Notes: generated by a model from the letters alone, not told the origin. A stretch of DNA of 33,445 nucleotides from Bacteroidota bacterium (GCA_030706605.1 JAUZOE010000043.1:1-33445), one strand, 5' to 3'; shown: positions 1-6,965, counted from the stretch's first letter. A program made the numbers and translations.

Positions 1-338
1 CGCATAAAAATGATTACTCTGTGATAGTATATTTTGAAAATACTACTCCTAAAAAATGGCAGTTCGTTCACACGTTAAATAGTTTTTCAAAGTTCTTGGA
101 TTCTAAACATCCAACTTGGAAATATTTTAATGTCTATGAAAGAAGAACTGGAAAGTATCTGAAAAGGTTTTATCCTGGCAATGTTGTTCCTTACTTTTTA
201 TCATTAATTCCTATTGTCTTTGTCCTTTATTTTTTTTTAACCTTTAATAATAAATCTTGCAAATCCACCTTTATTAATGGTTTTAATAATACTGCAACTA
301 TTTCGACACTTCTAAATGAAAAAGGAGGTGTTATATGA
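1..338 (+). CDS. C-terminal part of a single-pass membrane protein, possibly Zot-like phage morphogenesis protein (partial)
   Basis: The reading frame is open to the left window edge, so this is the end of a longer protein; the GTG at 21 need not be the start. The visible part has a basic stretch rich in aromatic residues (WKYFNVYERRTGKYLKRF), one strongly hydrophobic segment (VVPYFLSLIPIVFVLYFFLTF without its last residues, about residues 55-75 counted from 21), and a polar tail of about 30 residues. Basic cytoplasmic part, one membrane pass and short external tail match the C-terminal layout of filamentous-phage pI/Zot assembly ATPases. Those genes often lie beside a rolling-circle initiator, as this one does. 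The Walker motifs that would prove it would lie outside the window. The stop overlaps the next start (ATGA at 335-338), implying translational coupling. Membrane protein: secure. Zot-like: inference. Confidence 0.5.
   Translation, partial: HKNDYSVIVYFENTTPKKWQFVHTLNSFSKFLDSKHPTWKYFNVYERRTGKYLKRFYPGNVVPYFLSLIPIVFVLYFFLTFNNKSCKSTFINGFNNTATISTLLNEKGGVI
321..328 (+). promoter_or_regulatory. Strong Shine-Dalgarno for the rolling-circle initiator gene
   Basis: AAAGGAGG lies six bases before the ATG at 335. Most genes in this window have no recognisable Shine-Dalgarno. This one and the AGGAGA at 1231-1236 before the next gene are therefore notable and fix both starts. Confidence 0.7.
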
Positions 339-1246
339 GAGTTTTGAAAAACACTTATGGGGTTAGTATTGGGTTTATTCCAAAAGTATCAAGATTAAGT
401 TTGATGAATAAATTAACTGGTTCGTCTTTAGATAGAAAAGTAAAAGAGATTCCTGACTATTTAGAAAAAGACCCTATGGAAAAACTTTTAGAAAAACCAC
501 TAAAAATTGATGAGTATGATGAAAGCATTTATGAGCTCCGTTCTATGTCTCCGAGAACTAAAGCTAAAATCAGAAAGAAAGTGATTGCTTTTGGACGTCA
601 AAGTAAAAAGCTAAGTTTTGTTACTCTCACTTTTTTGAACAAAGTAACAGACCGGCAAGCTATAAAGGTTCTTGGCGCTTTTTTGGATAATGTTTCAAAG
701 CGTAGTAAAGATTTTCAATATTTATGGGTGGCTGAAAAACAATCTAAAAATGAAGTCTTTAAAGACAATATTCATTTTCATCTTATCACAAATAAATTCT
801 GGAATATAACCCGCTGGTGGACTTACTGGCTTGAGGTACAAAAAACGCAAGGCATTGTTCCAAGGGATGAAAATTATAAACCTTCCTCCGCATTTGATGT
901 AAAAGTGGTCAGCTCAAATAATATAAAAGGTGTAGGGAATTACATAACCAAATACATCACAAAAAATACGGGCCAATACCGTTGTATGGTTTGGAATTGT
1001 TCCAGAAAAATTTCTCAATTGTACACTGATTTTTATTCAGATATGATTTTTTTAACTCAACTAGAAAAGTTAGAGCAAGCCGACCAATTAGGAGGTAAAA
1101 TTCAAACCTATAAGCAGGAATATTGTAGCGTGCATTTAATTCCATTGAATAATATAACTAGCAGGCTTTACAATAAAATTGATGAACAAAATAAAATAGT
1201 TTGGAAAATGATCCCAAAAGAAAAAATAAAAGGAGATAAAATATGA
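335..1246 (+). CDS. HUH-family rolling-circle replication initiator (phage or plasmid Rep)
   Basis: A 303-residue protein with the three ordered motifs of HUH endonucleases: a hydrophobic strand motif SFVTLTF at 94-100, the metal-binding HFH at 147-149 (NIHFHLI), and a tyrosine motif YITKYITK at 203-210. Y203 and Y207 are three residues apart, each followed by T-K. Two such tyrosines are typical of the phiX174 gpA/microvirus VP4 type of initiator, and related Reps occur in inoviruses and small plasmids. Such proteins nick the origin on one strand, stay bound to the 5' end and start single-strand displacement replication. The start overlaps the stop of the upstream membrane protein, and the next gene overlaps this stop (ATGA at 1243), so three genes form one unit. 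The nicking origin was not identified. Family call is firm; the parent element (inovirus-like, microvirus-like or plasmid) is open. Confidence 0.85.
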   Translation: MRVLKNTYGVSIGFIPKVSRLSLMNKLTGSSLDRKVKEIPDYLEKDPMEKLLEKPLKIDEYDESIYELRSMSPRTKAKIRKKVIAFGRQSKKLSFVTLTFLNKVTDRQAIKVLGAFLDNVSKRSKDFQYLWVAEKQSKNEVFKDNIHFHLITNKFWNITRWWTYWLEVQKTQGIVPRDENYKPSSAFDVKVVSSNNIKGVGNYITKYITKNTGQYRCMVWNCSRKISQLYTDFYSDMIFLTQLEKLEQADQLGGKIQTYKQEYCSVHLIPLNNITSRLYNKIDEQNKIVWKMIPKEKIKGDKI

Positions 1247-1596
1247 GCTTAGATAAATATAGATTAAGGTTTCCTTTAGATATACCTGAAAAATGCAGGG
1301 AAGAAAAAATGGAAGAAGTTTTGGAAGATATTAAATTTTCTAAAAATTGTTTCGTTCTATTTGAACGTCATGACGGTGGATCTGAATTACTCTTTACGGG
1401 ATTAAATGAAAATACACTTGCAAGTTTTGTTGTTTTAATGTGTAATCAGGAACAGTTTTATCAATTTTTAAAAATGGCTTTAATAACAAGAGAGCGTTTA
1501 ATGAAAAATGATAAAAATGGTATGGATTTCTATAATAGGGCTTTGAAGTTTTGTGAAGAAAATTTTTCGGATATGGTTGTTAAAGAAGAAGAATAA
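1243..1596 (+). CDS. Small acidic protein of the rolling-circle module, function unknown
   Basis: 117 residues, with no family recognised. It is acidic at the C terminus (ends VVKEEE), has no signal peptide or membrane segment, and contains three cysteines. The start is supported by AGGAGA at 1231-1236, six bases before the ATG, and by the ATGA overlap with the Rep stop. It is the last gene before a strong terminator at 1645-1669, so it belongs to the Rep transcript. In small single-stranded DNA phages this position can hold a DNA-binding or replication accessory protein, but nothing in the sequence demonstrates that here. Confidence 0.65.
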   Translation: MSLDKYRLRFPLDIPEKCREEKMEEVLEDIKFSKNCFVLFERHDGGSELLFTGLNENTLASFVVLMCNQEQFYQFLKMALITRERLMKNDKNGMDFYNRALKFCEENFSDMVVKEEE

Positions 1597-1644
1597 ATTA
1601 ACGGTATGAAAGTCAAAATAAATTTGTTTATTTTCTTGCATTGT

Positions 1645-1669
1645 AAAGAGACCTTATGTCTCTTTTTTT
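1645..1669 (+). terminator. Rho-independent terminator of the Rep module
   Basis: A perfect eight-base stem (AAAGAGAC 1645-1652, GTCTCTTT 1658-1665) with loop CTTAT runs directly into a T-run to 1669. It lies about 50 bases after the last gene of the Rep unit and faces the same way. Confidence 0.85.
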
Positions 1670-1819
1670 ATTTAATCTCTTTTCTTTCAAAATTTGAAAG
1701 CTGAACGAATGATTCAAGCACAAATTAGAATTTAGACCTGAAAAGAACTTGAAAACGACTTTAGTAAGAATTCCAAATATTTAGGATGAATTAAATAAAA
1801 ATATTACTTTGTACTGGTA

Positions 1820-1837
1820 ATCCGATAATTATCGGAT
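1820..1837. repeat. Perfect 18-nt palindrome
   Basis: ATCCGATAATTATCGGAT reads the same on both strands with no spacer. It lies between the Rep-module terminator and the DUF4236 gene and could bind a dimeric regulator or be part of an origin. There is no central spacer, so it is not a Xer dif-type site. Confidence 0.6.
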
Positions 1838-1916
1838 GGCTTTACGCAACTCAGCAATACAAAAAACGAAGAAAGCAGGTAGTAAAAATGAAGTTGTGTG
1901 TAATTACATAAATATA

Positions 1917-1934
1917 AACGTTGGCGGTAAGGGC
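1917..1934 (+). repeat. Left imperfect inverted repeat of the DUF4236 gene pair
   Basis: AACGTTGGCGGTAAGGGC. Its reverse complement shares the blocks GCCC, GCCA and CGTT, in order and with similar spacing, with GCCCAGTCGCCATGCGTT at 3813-3830. The two sites bracket the two genes at 1970-3813. The arrangement recalls a cassette boundary, possibly attC-like, but the match is imperfect. Confidence 0.35.
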
Positions 1935-1969
1935 TTCCAAAATACGTAAACTTAATTAACTTAAATAAT

Positions 1970-3271
1970 ATGCGCTTTAGACGAAAAGTCAAAATAATGA
2001 AGGGACTGAGTTTAAATTTGTCAAAGTCAGGAGTTAGCGTAAGTGCAGGAGTTAGGGGAGCGTCTGTAACAATAGGGAAAAAGGGAACATACCTAAATAC
2101 AGGTATTCCTGGAACAGGTATCTATGATAGAAAGAGAATAGGGGGTAGTAATTCTTCACAACAACAACAACAACAACTCAGGAATACCGGAACTCAAACA
2201 CAAGACTTGCAAGCAAAAGTTTCAATTGGATTAGATGATAAAGGGAAGCCTACTCTCGCAATTACTGATTCATATGGTAGACAAATTACTGATGAAAAAA
2301 TTCTTAGGAGTGTAAAGAGAAGCGATAAATATAAGGAATCTGTAAACGGGTTAATTGAACAAAAAAAAGTGGAAGTTGATGAAGAAACTTCTAAATTTAT
2401 TAGCATTTCCAAATTTACTCCAGTTATAGTTTCAAAAGTTAATATTCAAGATGCAATTGAAAGTCTATCCCCCGAAATTCATAACTCCCTGAGCTTTCAA
2501 ATAGAAAGGCCAACTAAAGACAAAATAGCAATGGAGTTAGGAAACGAGGCTAAGCAAAAAATAAGAAGCATATTCTTTTGGAAGAATAATGGATTGAGAG
2601 ATGCATTCATTTCTGAAAATTTAGAGAGCCGATTTCAAAGAAAAGTAGAAGAATGGAAAATCGCAAGAGATGAATTCATTGAAAATGAACACGTGATAAA
2701 AGCAGCTAAGGACAAGGAATATTATGATAATTACATCGCAGAGAAAAATGAGTTTGATAGTATATTAAAAGGTGACACAAATTATATCAATGAAAGAATA
2801 GAAATAATTCTAAGTGAAATTTCTTTACCTGCTGAGTTCAGCGTTAATTATGAATATAATCTTGATATAAAACAACTTAAAATAGATTTGGATTTACCAG
2901 AAATCGAAGACATACCACAAGAGAAGGCAAACATTTTATCTTCTGGAAAAATATCTATTAAGCAAAAGACTCAAAAAGAATTGAAACAAGAATATGCCCA
3001 GTGTGTAAGCGGAATAGCTTTATATCTTGGAGGAACTTTCTTCAATATTTCAACAACAATAGCTGAAATAATAATTTCAGGATTTGCGCAAAGACTTAAT
3101 AAAGCAACTGGCAACATAGAGGATCAATACATTTATTCAATTAAATTAACAAGGGACAAATTCTCTGAATTGAAATTTGAGAGAATTGACCCTGTTGAAG
3201 CATTTTCTAATTTTGAAAATATTAGAAGTCTTTCTGCCAATTATGACTTCAAGATTATTGTTCCTTGGTAA
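1970..3271 (+). CDS. DUF4236 domain-containing protein
   Basis: A 433-residue protein. Residues 1-52 match the DUF4236 pattern: an N-terminal MRFRRKVKI, then GLSLNLSKSGVSVSAG, RGASVTIGKKGTY and GIPGTGIY, a short glycine-rich all-beta module of unknown role. A run of six glutamines (64-69) forms a low-complexity linker. The remaining 360 residues are charged and mostly helical in appearance, with no family recognised and no membrane segment. A second gene encoding a membrane-anchored winged-helix protein starts 62 bases downstream on the same strand, so the two may act together. There is no Shine-Dalgarno; the start was chosen because DUF4236 proteins begin with this MxFR signature. Position between a phage-like module and a tRNA suggests acquired DNA. 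Biochemical role unknown. Confidence 0.8.
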   Translation: MRFRRKVKIMKGLSLNLSKSGVSVSAGVRGASVTIGKKGTYLNTGIPGTGIYDRKRIGGSNSSQQQQQQLRNTGTQTQDLQAKVSIGLDDKGKPTLAITDSYGRQITDEKILRSVKRSDKYKESVNGLIEQKKVEVDEETSKFISISKFTPVIVSKVNIQDAIESLSPEIHNSLSFQIERPTKDKIAMELGNEAKQKIRSIFFWKNNGLRDAFISENLESRFQRKVEEWKIARDEFIENEHVIKAAKDKEYYDNYIAEKNEFDSILKGDTNYINERIEIILSEISLPAEFSVNYEYNLDIKQLKIDLDLPEIEDIPQEKANILSSGKISIKQKTQKELKQEYAQCVSGIALYLGGTFFNISTTIAEIIISGFAQRLNKATGNIEDQYIYSIKLTRDKFSELKFERIDPVEAFSNFENIRSLSANYDFKIIVPW

Positions 3272-3333
3272 ATTACGGGTATTCTTTAATCTTATCAGCA
3301 AGCTATTGGCTTCATAACAAACTAATACTATCA

Positions 3334-3813
3334 ATGACAGAACTAACTAAGATTGACAAAGTTTTAAAACTGATTATTGAATGCCAACATCCACCAAAAA
3401 GAAAGGCAACTGAAATCGTCAATGAGCTTGACTTTGAACTAACAACCAAAGAGTCCATTGAAATTTTAGACAAATTGGTTAAGGACGGTTATGTTATTCG
3501 TGAAATACAAGCAGATAACACTGCTTACTATTTCTCATCTTTTGAAGGACGTTTGTTTTTAATAAATGGAGGGTATTCACAATCTTTTTTAGACATCAAA
3601 TCGAGAAATAGACATAATAAATTAATGACGATAATAACTATTACAAATATTGTTGCCATTATAATTTTGACATTTTTAAATTACAGAGCTACCGATAAAG
3701 CAAATGACAATAAGATACAAGTTATTCAACTTAATTCTACAATTACTAATTTGAAAAAATCGAATGATTCCTTAAAAAGCGTTATGAATAAAGACACGAC
3801 GCATAAGAAATAG
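3334..3813 (+). CDS. Membrane-anchored winged-helix protein with C-terminal coiled coil, function unknown
   Basis: 159 residues from the ATG at 3334. The frame extends back to 3265, but the extra 23 residues would overlap the previous gene and look non-native. Residues 1-80 resemble a winged helix: helical KVLKLIIECQ, TKESIEILDKLVKDGYV as a recognition-type helix, and a beta wing (IREIQADNTAYYFSSFEGRLFL). Residues 98-115 are a single membrane segment (MTIITITNIVAIIILTFL). Residues 120-150 look like a short coiled coil on the far side. Cytoplasmic wing domain plus membrane anchor would suit a regulator or adaptor held at the membrane. It probably shares a transcript with the DUF4236 gene. No specific family was recognised, and DNA binding is inference from fold-like pattern only. 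Confidence 0.6.
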   Translation: MTELTKIDKVLKLIIECQHPPKRKATEIVNELDFELTTKESIEILDKLVKDGYVIREIQADNTAYYFSSFEGRLFLINGGYSQSFLDIKSRNRHNKLMTIITITNIVAIIILTFLNYRATDKANDNKIQVIQLNSTITNLKKSNDSLKSVMNKDTTHKK

Positions 3814-3830
3814 CCCAGTCGCCATGCGTT
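3813..3830 (-). repeat. Right imperfect inverted repeat of the DUF4236 gene pair
   Basis: GCCCAGTCGCCATGCGTT starts within the stop codon of the winged-helix gene and mirrors 1917-1934 in three four-base blocks. See the entry at 1917. Confidence 0.35.
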
Positions 3831-3911
3831 TTGCAAGAGAAGGGCTGAGGAATATGGGCTGAACCTTTTTTATTTTAAATAAACCGTCCCCTGTACCATC
3901 CCCTAAAAATT

Positions 3912-3954
3912 AAAAAAGCCCTGAAAGTTAATACTAACAAGGCTTCTATTTTTT
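3912..3954 (-). terminator. Terminator downstream of tRNA-Leu
   Basis: Arms AGCCCTG (3917-3923) and CAAGGCT (3938-3944) pair over seven bases with one G-U. Read on the minus strand, the hairpin is followed by a T-run (3912-3917 complement), so it would end the tRNA transcript. A second T-run on the plus strand (3949-3954) would let it also stop transcription coming from the left. Confidence 0.65.
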
Positions 3955-3960
3955 AATACG

Positions 3961-4044
3961 TACCCGGGACTGGATTCGAACCAGCACATCCTTGCGAACG
4001 CTGCCACCTGAAGGCAGTGCGTCTACCAATTTCGCCACCCGGGC
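3961..4044 (-). tRNA. tRNA-Leu (anticodon CAG)
   Basis: The minus strand gives an 84-nt cloverleaf. The acceptor arm GCCCGGG pairs with CCCGGGT (with a terminal G-U) and the discriminator base is A. The D-arm is GCGAAATTGGTAGACGC, and the anticodon stem CTGCC/GGCAG carries loop TTCAGGT, so the anticodon is CAG, reading CUG. A long variable arm of class II type follows, then a T-arm with GGTTCGAATCC. Long variable arm and A73 fit leucine. CCA is not encoded. The gene has its own promoter at 4077-4107 and terminator at 3912-3954. Its 3' end faces the accessory segment 1-3960, which makes it a plausible integration site. Confidence 0.95.
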
Positions 4045-4076
4045 TTTTTTAATTACAAAAAATTAAAATAAGATTG

Positions 4077-4107
4077 CAAATCTATATTGAAACTAACAAT
4101 AAAACAA
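4077..4107 (-). promoter_or_regulatory. Bacteroidota-type promoter of tRNA-Leu
   Basis: On the minus strand a TTG (4107-4105) is followed after exactly 20 bases by TAGATTTG (4084-4077), a full match to TAnnTTTG. The tRNA 5' end lies 33 bases after the -7 box. Confidence 0.75.
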
Positions 4108-4132
4108 TTCCGCAATTGAATAAATGATTCTA

Positions 4133-4972
4133 TCAAACACTCACATTAAATTCCCGCAAAGCATCATTCAAACTGGTTTTCTTATCGGTGCTTTCTTTTC
4201 TTTTTCCAATAATCAAGGCACAGCCTACGCCATATTCACCTGCAGGAAATTTCTTATGATAGGTACCGGGAATTACCACACTCCGGGGAGGAATGACCCC
4301 TTTTGTCTCTACCGGCTCGCTCCCACTTACATCAATGATTTTAGTAGATTGAGTAAGCACTACATTAGCGCCCAATACGGCTTCTTTTTCTACCCTTACC
4401 CCTTCCACTACAATGCACCGGCTGCCTATAAAACAACCATCTTCTATAATGACAGGGCTTGCCTGCAAGGGCTCCAGCACACCGCCAATTCCCACGCCAC
4501 CGCTAAGGTGTACATTTTTTCCTATTTGTGCGCAACTGCCCACAGTAGCCCATGTATCTACCATGGAGCCTTCATCTACATACGCGCCTATATTTACATA
4601 ACTTGGCATCAGCACCACATTTCTTCCCAAAAAACTTCCATAGCGCGCAATAGCATGCGGGACAGCACGAACACCAAGATCCTTATAATTAGATTTTAAT
4701 TTCATTTTATCGTAAAACTCAAATGGAGGCAGGCTATAGGTTTCCATTTTTTGAATACCAAAATATAACAGCACCGCTTTTTTTACCCATTCATTAACCT
4801 GCCATTTTAGTTGTGGCTCCAGGTTGCCAGCAGTTTCAAGCACTGGTTCGGCAGTTCTTAACGTGCCTTCATCCAATTTTTTAATTACTTCCCTGATTGC
4901 ATTAGAGTAATTATCATTTTGTAATAAGGCACGGTTGTCCCATACTTCCAGGATCATTTCTTCTAAATTCAT
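4133..4972 (-). CDS. dapD: 2,3,4,5-tetrahydropyridine-2,6-dicarboxylate N-succinyltransferase
   Basis: A 279-residue cytoplasmic enzyme of the succinylase branch of lysine and diaminopimelate synthesis. It transfers succinyl from succinyl-CoA to tetrahydrodipicolinate. Its length is close to the usual 270-280. Residues 1-100 form the helical N-terminal domain (LKWQVNEWVKKAVLLYF at 55-71). Residues 105-215 are left-handed beta-helix hexapeptide repeats with the family signature GSMVDTWATVGSCAQIGKN (135-153) and VVEGV (188-192); D139 and E190 are the conserved acidic residues of the active-site region. The C-terminal part closes the trimer. The gene stands alone, with its own promoter at 4988-5019 and no other lysine gene nearby. 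Diaminopimelate also supplies peptidoglycan, so the gene is probably essential. Confidence 0.96.
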   Translation of the reverse strand: MNLEEMILEVWDNRALLQNDNYSNAIREVIKKLDEGTLRTAEPVLETAGNLEPQLKWQVNEWVKKAVLLYFGIQKMETYSLPPFEFYDKMKLKSNYKDLGVRAVPHAIARYGSFLGRNVVLMPSYVNIGAYVDEGSMVDTWATVGSCAQIGKNVHLSGGVGIGGVLEPLQASPVIIEDGCFIGSRCIVVEGVRVEKEAVLGANVVLTQSTKIIDVSGSEPVETKGVIPPRSVVIPGTYHKKFPAGEYGVGCALIIGKRKESTDKKTSLNDALREFNVSV

Positions 4973-4987
4973 TCTTTATTTTTTTTG

Positions 4988-5019
4988 CAAATATAATAGA
5001 GCAAAATTTTAGTCGGCAA
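4988..5019 (-). promoter_or_regulatory. Promoter of dapD
   Basis: On the minus strand TTG (5019-5017), 21 bases, then TATATTTG (4995-4988), a full TAnnTTTG match, 15 bases before the dapD ATG at 4972. Confidence 0.7.
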
Positions 5020-5032
5020 TTTAATTGCAATT

Positions 5033-5061
5033 TTGTTATCAAAAGGAAACCTGTAATTTTA
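5033..5061 (+). promoter_or_regulatory. Candidate promoter of the glycosyltransferase at 5100
   Basis: TTG at 5033-5035 and TAATTTTA at 5054-5061 (one mismatch to TAnnTTTG) are 18 bases apart, 38 bases before the ATG. Divergent from the dapD promoter. Confidence 0.4.
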
Positions 5062-5099
5062 CATCTGAAAAAAGTCATTCAGTTTATTTAATTGATCCT

Positions 5100-6047
5100 A
5101 TGAAGATAAGCGGGTTTACTATTGCCAAAAATGCGACCAAACTTTATTACCCTGCCAAGGCTTCCATAGAATCTTTACTTCCCCTCGTAGATGAGTTTAT
5201 TGTAGCACTGGGCAATTGCGATGACGATGACCAGACAGAACAGGAAATACGAAGCATTCAATCAGATAAGATTAAAATCATCCACACTACCTGGGATTTG
5301 GAAAAATATCCAAGAGGCATGGAATATGCACGGCAAACAGATATAGCAAAAGCAGCCTGCACAGGTGATTGGCTTTTTTATATTCAAAGCGATGAAGCGG
5401 TACACGAAAAATATTTGCCCGTTATCAAAGAAAACTGTGAGAAGTATTTAGATGACCCGGAAGTAGAAGGATTTCTTTTTAAATACAAGCATTTCTGGGG
5501 CGATTATGATCATTTTGTGCTTTCTCATGCCTGGTATCCAAGAGAAATCAGAATCATCAGGAATGACCCGGAAATACATTCATGGCGCGATGCGCAATCA
5601 TTCAGAAGAATGCCGGGTTTTGCCGGACAGGATTATTATTTAAAAGAAAATACTTCTAAATTAAATGTGATAGAATTAGATGCCTATATTTTTCATTATG
5701 GTTTTGTAAGGCCACCGGAATTGATGCAGAAGAAAAGAAAAAGTCATAACACCAATTATTCAGGGGAAGCCTCTACCGAACAGATGTTTAAAAATGAAGG
5801 AGCATTATTTGACTACGGAGACTTAAGCAAAATAAAAGTGTATAAAGAAAGTCATCCCGCTGTGATGCAAAATTTTATTAAAAAATTCAACTGGAAGCAT
5901 CAACTACGCTATACTTCGGCACCGGGAAAAACGAAATTGCAAAAGCATGAAAAATTTAAATACCGGTTGCTCTCTTTAATAGAACAAACTTTTTTAAATG
6001 GGCGCTTACTGTTTGGATTCCGTAATTATAAACGCATCAAAAAGTAA
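5100..6047 (+). CDS. GT-A-fold glycosyltransferase (family 2-like), surface glycan synthesis
   Basis: 315 residues from ATG 5100. An upstream start at 5025 is possible but would add 25 residues that look unlike the family and would overlap the promoter. The protein opens with KISGFTIAKNATKLYYPAKASIESLLP, the nucleotide-binding strand and helix seen in a Bacteroidota GT2-like group. DEFIVALGNCDDDD (31-44) and the metal/sugar-binding strand GDWLFYIQSDEAVHE (89-103, with S97-D98-E99 in place of a classic DxD) follow. The basic C terminus may sit at the inner membrane. It probably adds one sugar during LPS core or O-chain synthesis; donor and acceptor cannot be read from sequence. It is convergent with the next gene, only four bases apart. 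A decayed copy of its last two thirds lies at 11789-12424. Confidence 0.85.
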   Translation: MKISGFTIAKNATKLYYPAKASIESLLPLVDEFIVALGNCDDDDQTEQEIRSIQSDKIKIIHTTWDLEKYPRGMEYARQTDIAKAACTGDWLFYIQSDEAVHEKYLPVIKENCEKYLDDPEVEGFLFKYKHFWGDYDHFVLSHAWYPREIRIIRNDPEIHSWRDAQSFRRMPGFAGQDYYLKENTSKLNVIELDAYIFHYGFVRPPELMQKKRKSHNTNYSGEASTEQMFKNEGALFDYGDLSKIKVYKESHPAVMQNFIKKFNWKHQLRYTSAPGKTKLQKHEKFKYRLLSLIEQTFLNGRLLFGFRNYKRIKK

Positions 6048-6051
6048 AGAG

Positions 6052-6873
6052 CTATTCAACTGTTTTTTGAATGCCAAAATCAGTCCATACTTTTCTTTTC
6101 TCTTTTGTTTCCTTTCTGATAGCAGCATTTCTGTTCAGGTCTTGCTGGTTTACATAACCTCTCGAATGATCGAGATGAATACAAACCGCAATATATCTTA
6201 CCTGGATGCTTTTTATTCCATTATGCATCAAACGTTCTCCAAATTCTCTGTCTTCTGAACCATAACGCATTCTTTCGTCAAAACCATTTATTGCCAGAAT
6301 ATCCTTTTTCCATGCACTTGCATTGTTGCCATTCCAGGAAGCCGTTGTAGGTGTTATATGATTCATCAGCCCTGCTAAAAATTTATTTTTTGTTAGTTTT
6401 AAATTTTTAATAAACGATCTTTTTAATCCGTTTTTTATCAACCATTTTTTTTCAAAAGCATCCTGGCTTAAAATATTTTCCGGCTTAATCAAAGTACTTA
6501 AAGACATAGGCAACCTGAAAGCACCGCCCGAAAGAAAATAATTTATTCTTTTATTATCGAAGTGCGCTTGCAAAAAATCTTCCCTTGGAATGCAATCCCC
6601 ATCACTAAATACCAGGTAGTCAGCATTAGAAGCTAAAATGGCTTTATTCAAAATTTCGCATTTCCGGAACCCCTTGTCTTCATGCCAGACGTGCCGGATC
6701 GGAAAATCTACTTTTTGTCTCATCTCTTTAATAAGATTAGCAGTTTCTGGAGTTGAACCATCATCAGCAATGATCACTTCAAAATATTTAAACTTTTGAT
6801 GCTGGTAACCCCATAATACTTTTTCAAGCCAGAGTGGAGAATTGTAAGTGGTAAATATTACAGAGAGTTGCAT
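6052..6873 (-). CDS. Family 2 glycosyltransferase with galactosyltransferase-like C-terminal region
   Basis: 273 residues. MQLSVIFTTYNSPLWLEKVL opens a GT-A domain, followed by VIIADDGSTPET (33-44), the DGD metal site at 91-93 (YLVFSDGDCIP), and a C-terminal acceptor region with NGNNASAWKKDILAINGFDE and YGSEDREFGERL, the pattern of the Glyco_transf_7C type domain. Such enzymes use UDP-sugars to extend LPS or capsule chains. It is the only minus-strand gene between two plus-strand glycosyltransferases and sits inside the first copy of a rearranged block, so it may be a later insertion. Substrate unknown. Confidence 0.88.
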   Translation of the reverse strand: MQLSVIFTTYNSPLWLEKVLWGYQHQKFKYFEVIIADDGSTPETANLIKEMRQKVDFPIRHVWHEDKGFRKCEILNKAILASNADYLVFSDGDCIPREDFLQAHFDNKRINYFLSGGAFRLPMSLSTLIKPENILSQDAFEKKWLIKNGLKRSFIKNLKLTKNKFLAGLMNHITPTTASWNGNNASAWKKDILAINGFDERMRYGSEDREFGERLMHNGIKSIQVRYIAVCIHLDHSRGYVNQQDLNRNAAIRKETKEKRKVWTDFGIQKTVE

Positions 6874-6925
6874 TTGTCAATCTGATTTTAATCAAAAATA
6901 AGGGAGTTTAAACTTAATGTTGATT

Positions 6926-6933
6926 TACATTTG
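6926..6933 (+). promoter_or_regulatory. Candidate -7 box for the glycosyltransferase at 6966
   Basis: TACATTTG matches TAnnTTTG fully and lies 33 bases before the ATG. No TTG is found at the expected -33 distance, so support is partial. Confidence 0.35.
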
Positions 6934-6965
6934 CAAATAATTAATACGTCGATTTCAATATTTGC

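Larger units (their letters stand above)
1597..1969. other. Non-coding stretch with terminator, two palindromes and a repeat-like end
   Basis: No gene was found. After the terminator come CTTTCAAAATTTGAAAG (1683-1699, 8-bp arms around one base), a perfect 18-nt palindrome ATCCGATAATTATCGGAT (1820-1837), and AACGTTGGCGGTAAGGGC (1917-1934), which is imperfectly repeated in inverse orientation after the two genes that follow (3813-3830). Either palindrome could be an operator or replication site; no function is shown. Confidence 0.5.

Noticed and set aside
321-1236. Shine-Dalgarno sequences as proof of foreign origin
   Set aside because: The M20 peptidase gene at 26323 also has AGGAG at good spacing, so the signal is not limited to the phage-like genes.
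1820-1837. Palindrome as a Xer dif site used by filamentous phages
   Set aside because: dif sites have two 11-base arms around a six-base centre; here the arms abut with no centre.
2158-2176. CAA repeat as a CRISPR or phase-variation tract
   Set aside because: It is a short triplet run encoding six Gln in the DUF4236 protein; triplet changes would not shift the frame, and no spacer-repeat structure exists anywhere in the window.
4124-4699. Plus-strand open frame of 191 codons
   Set aside because: Lies antisense to dapD, whose family motifs are complete on the minus strand; composition of the plus-strand frame is not protein-like.
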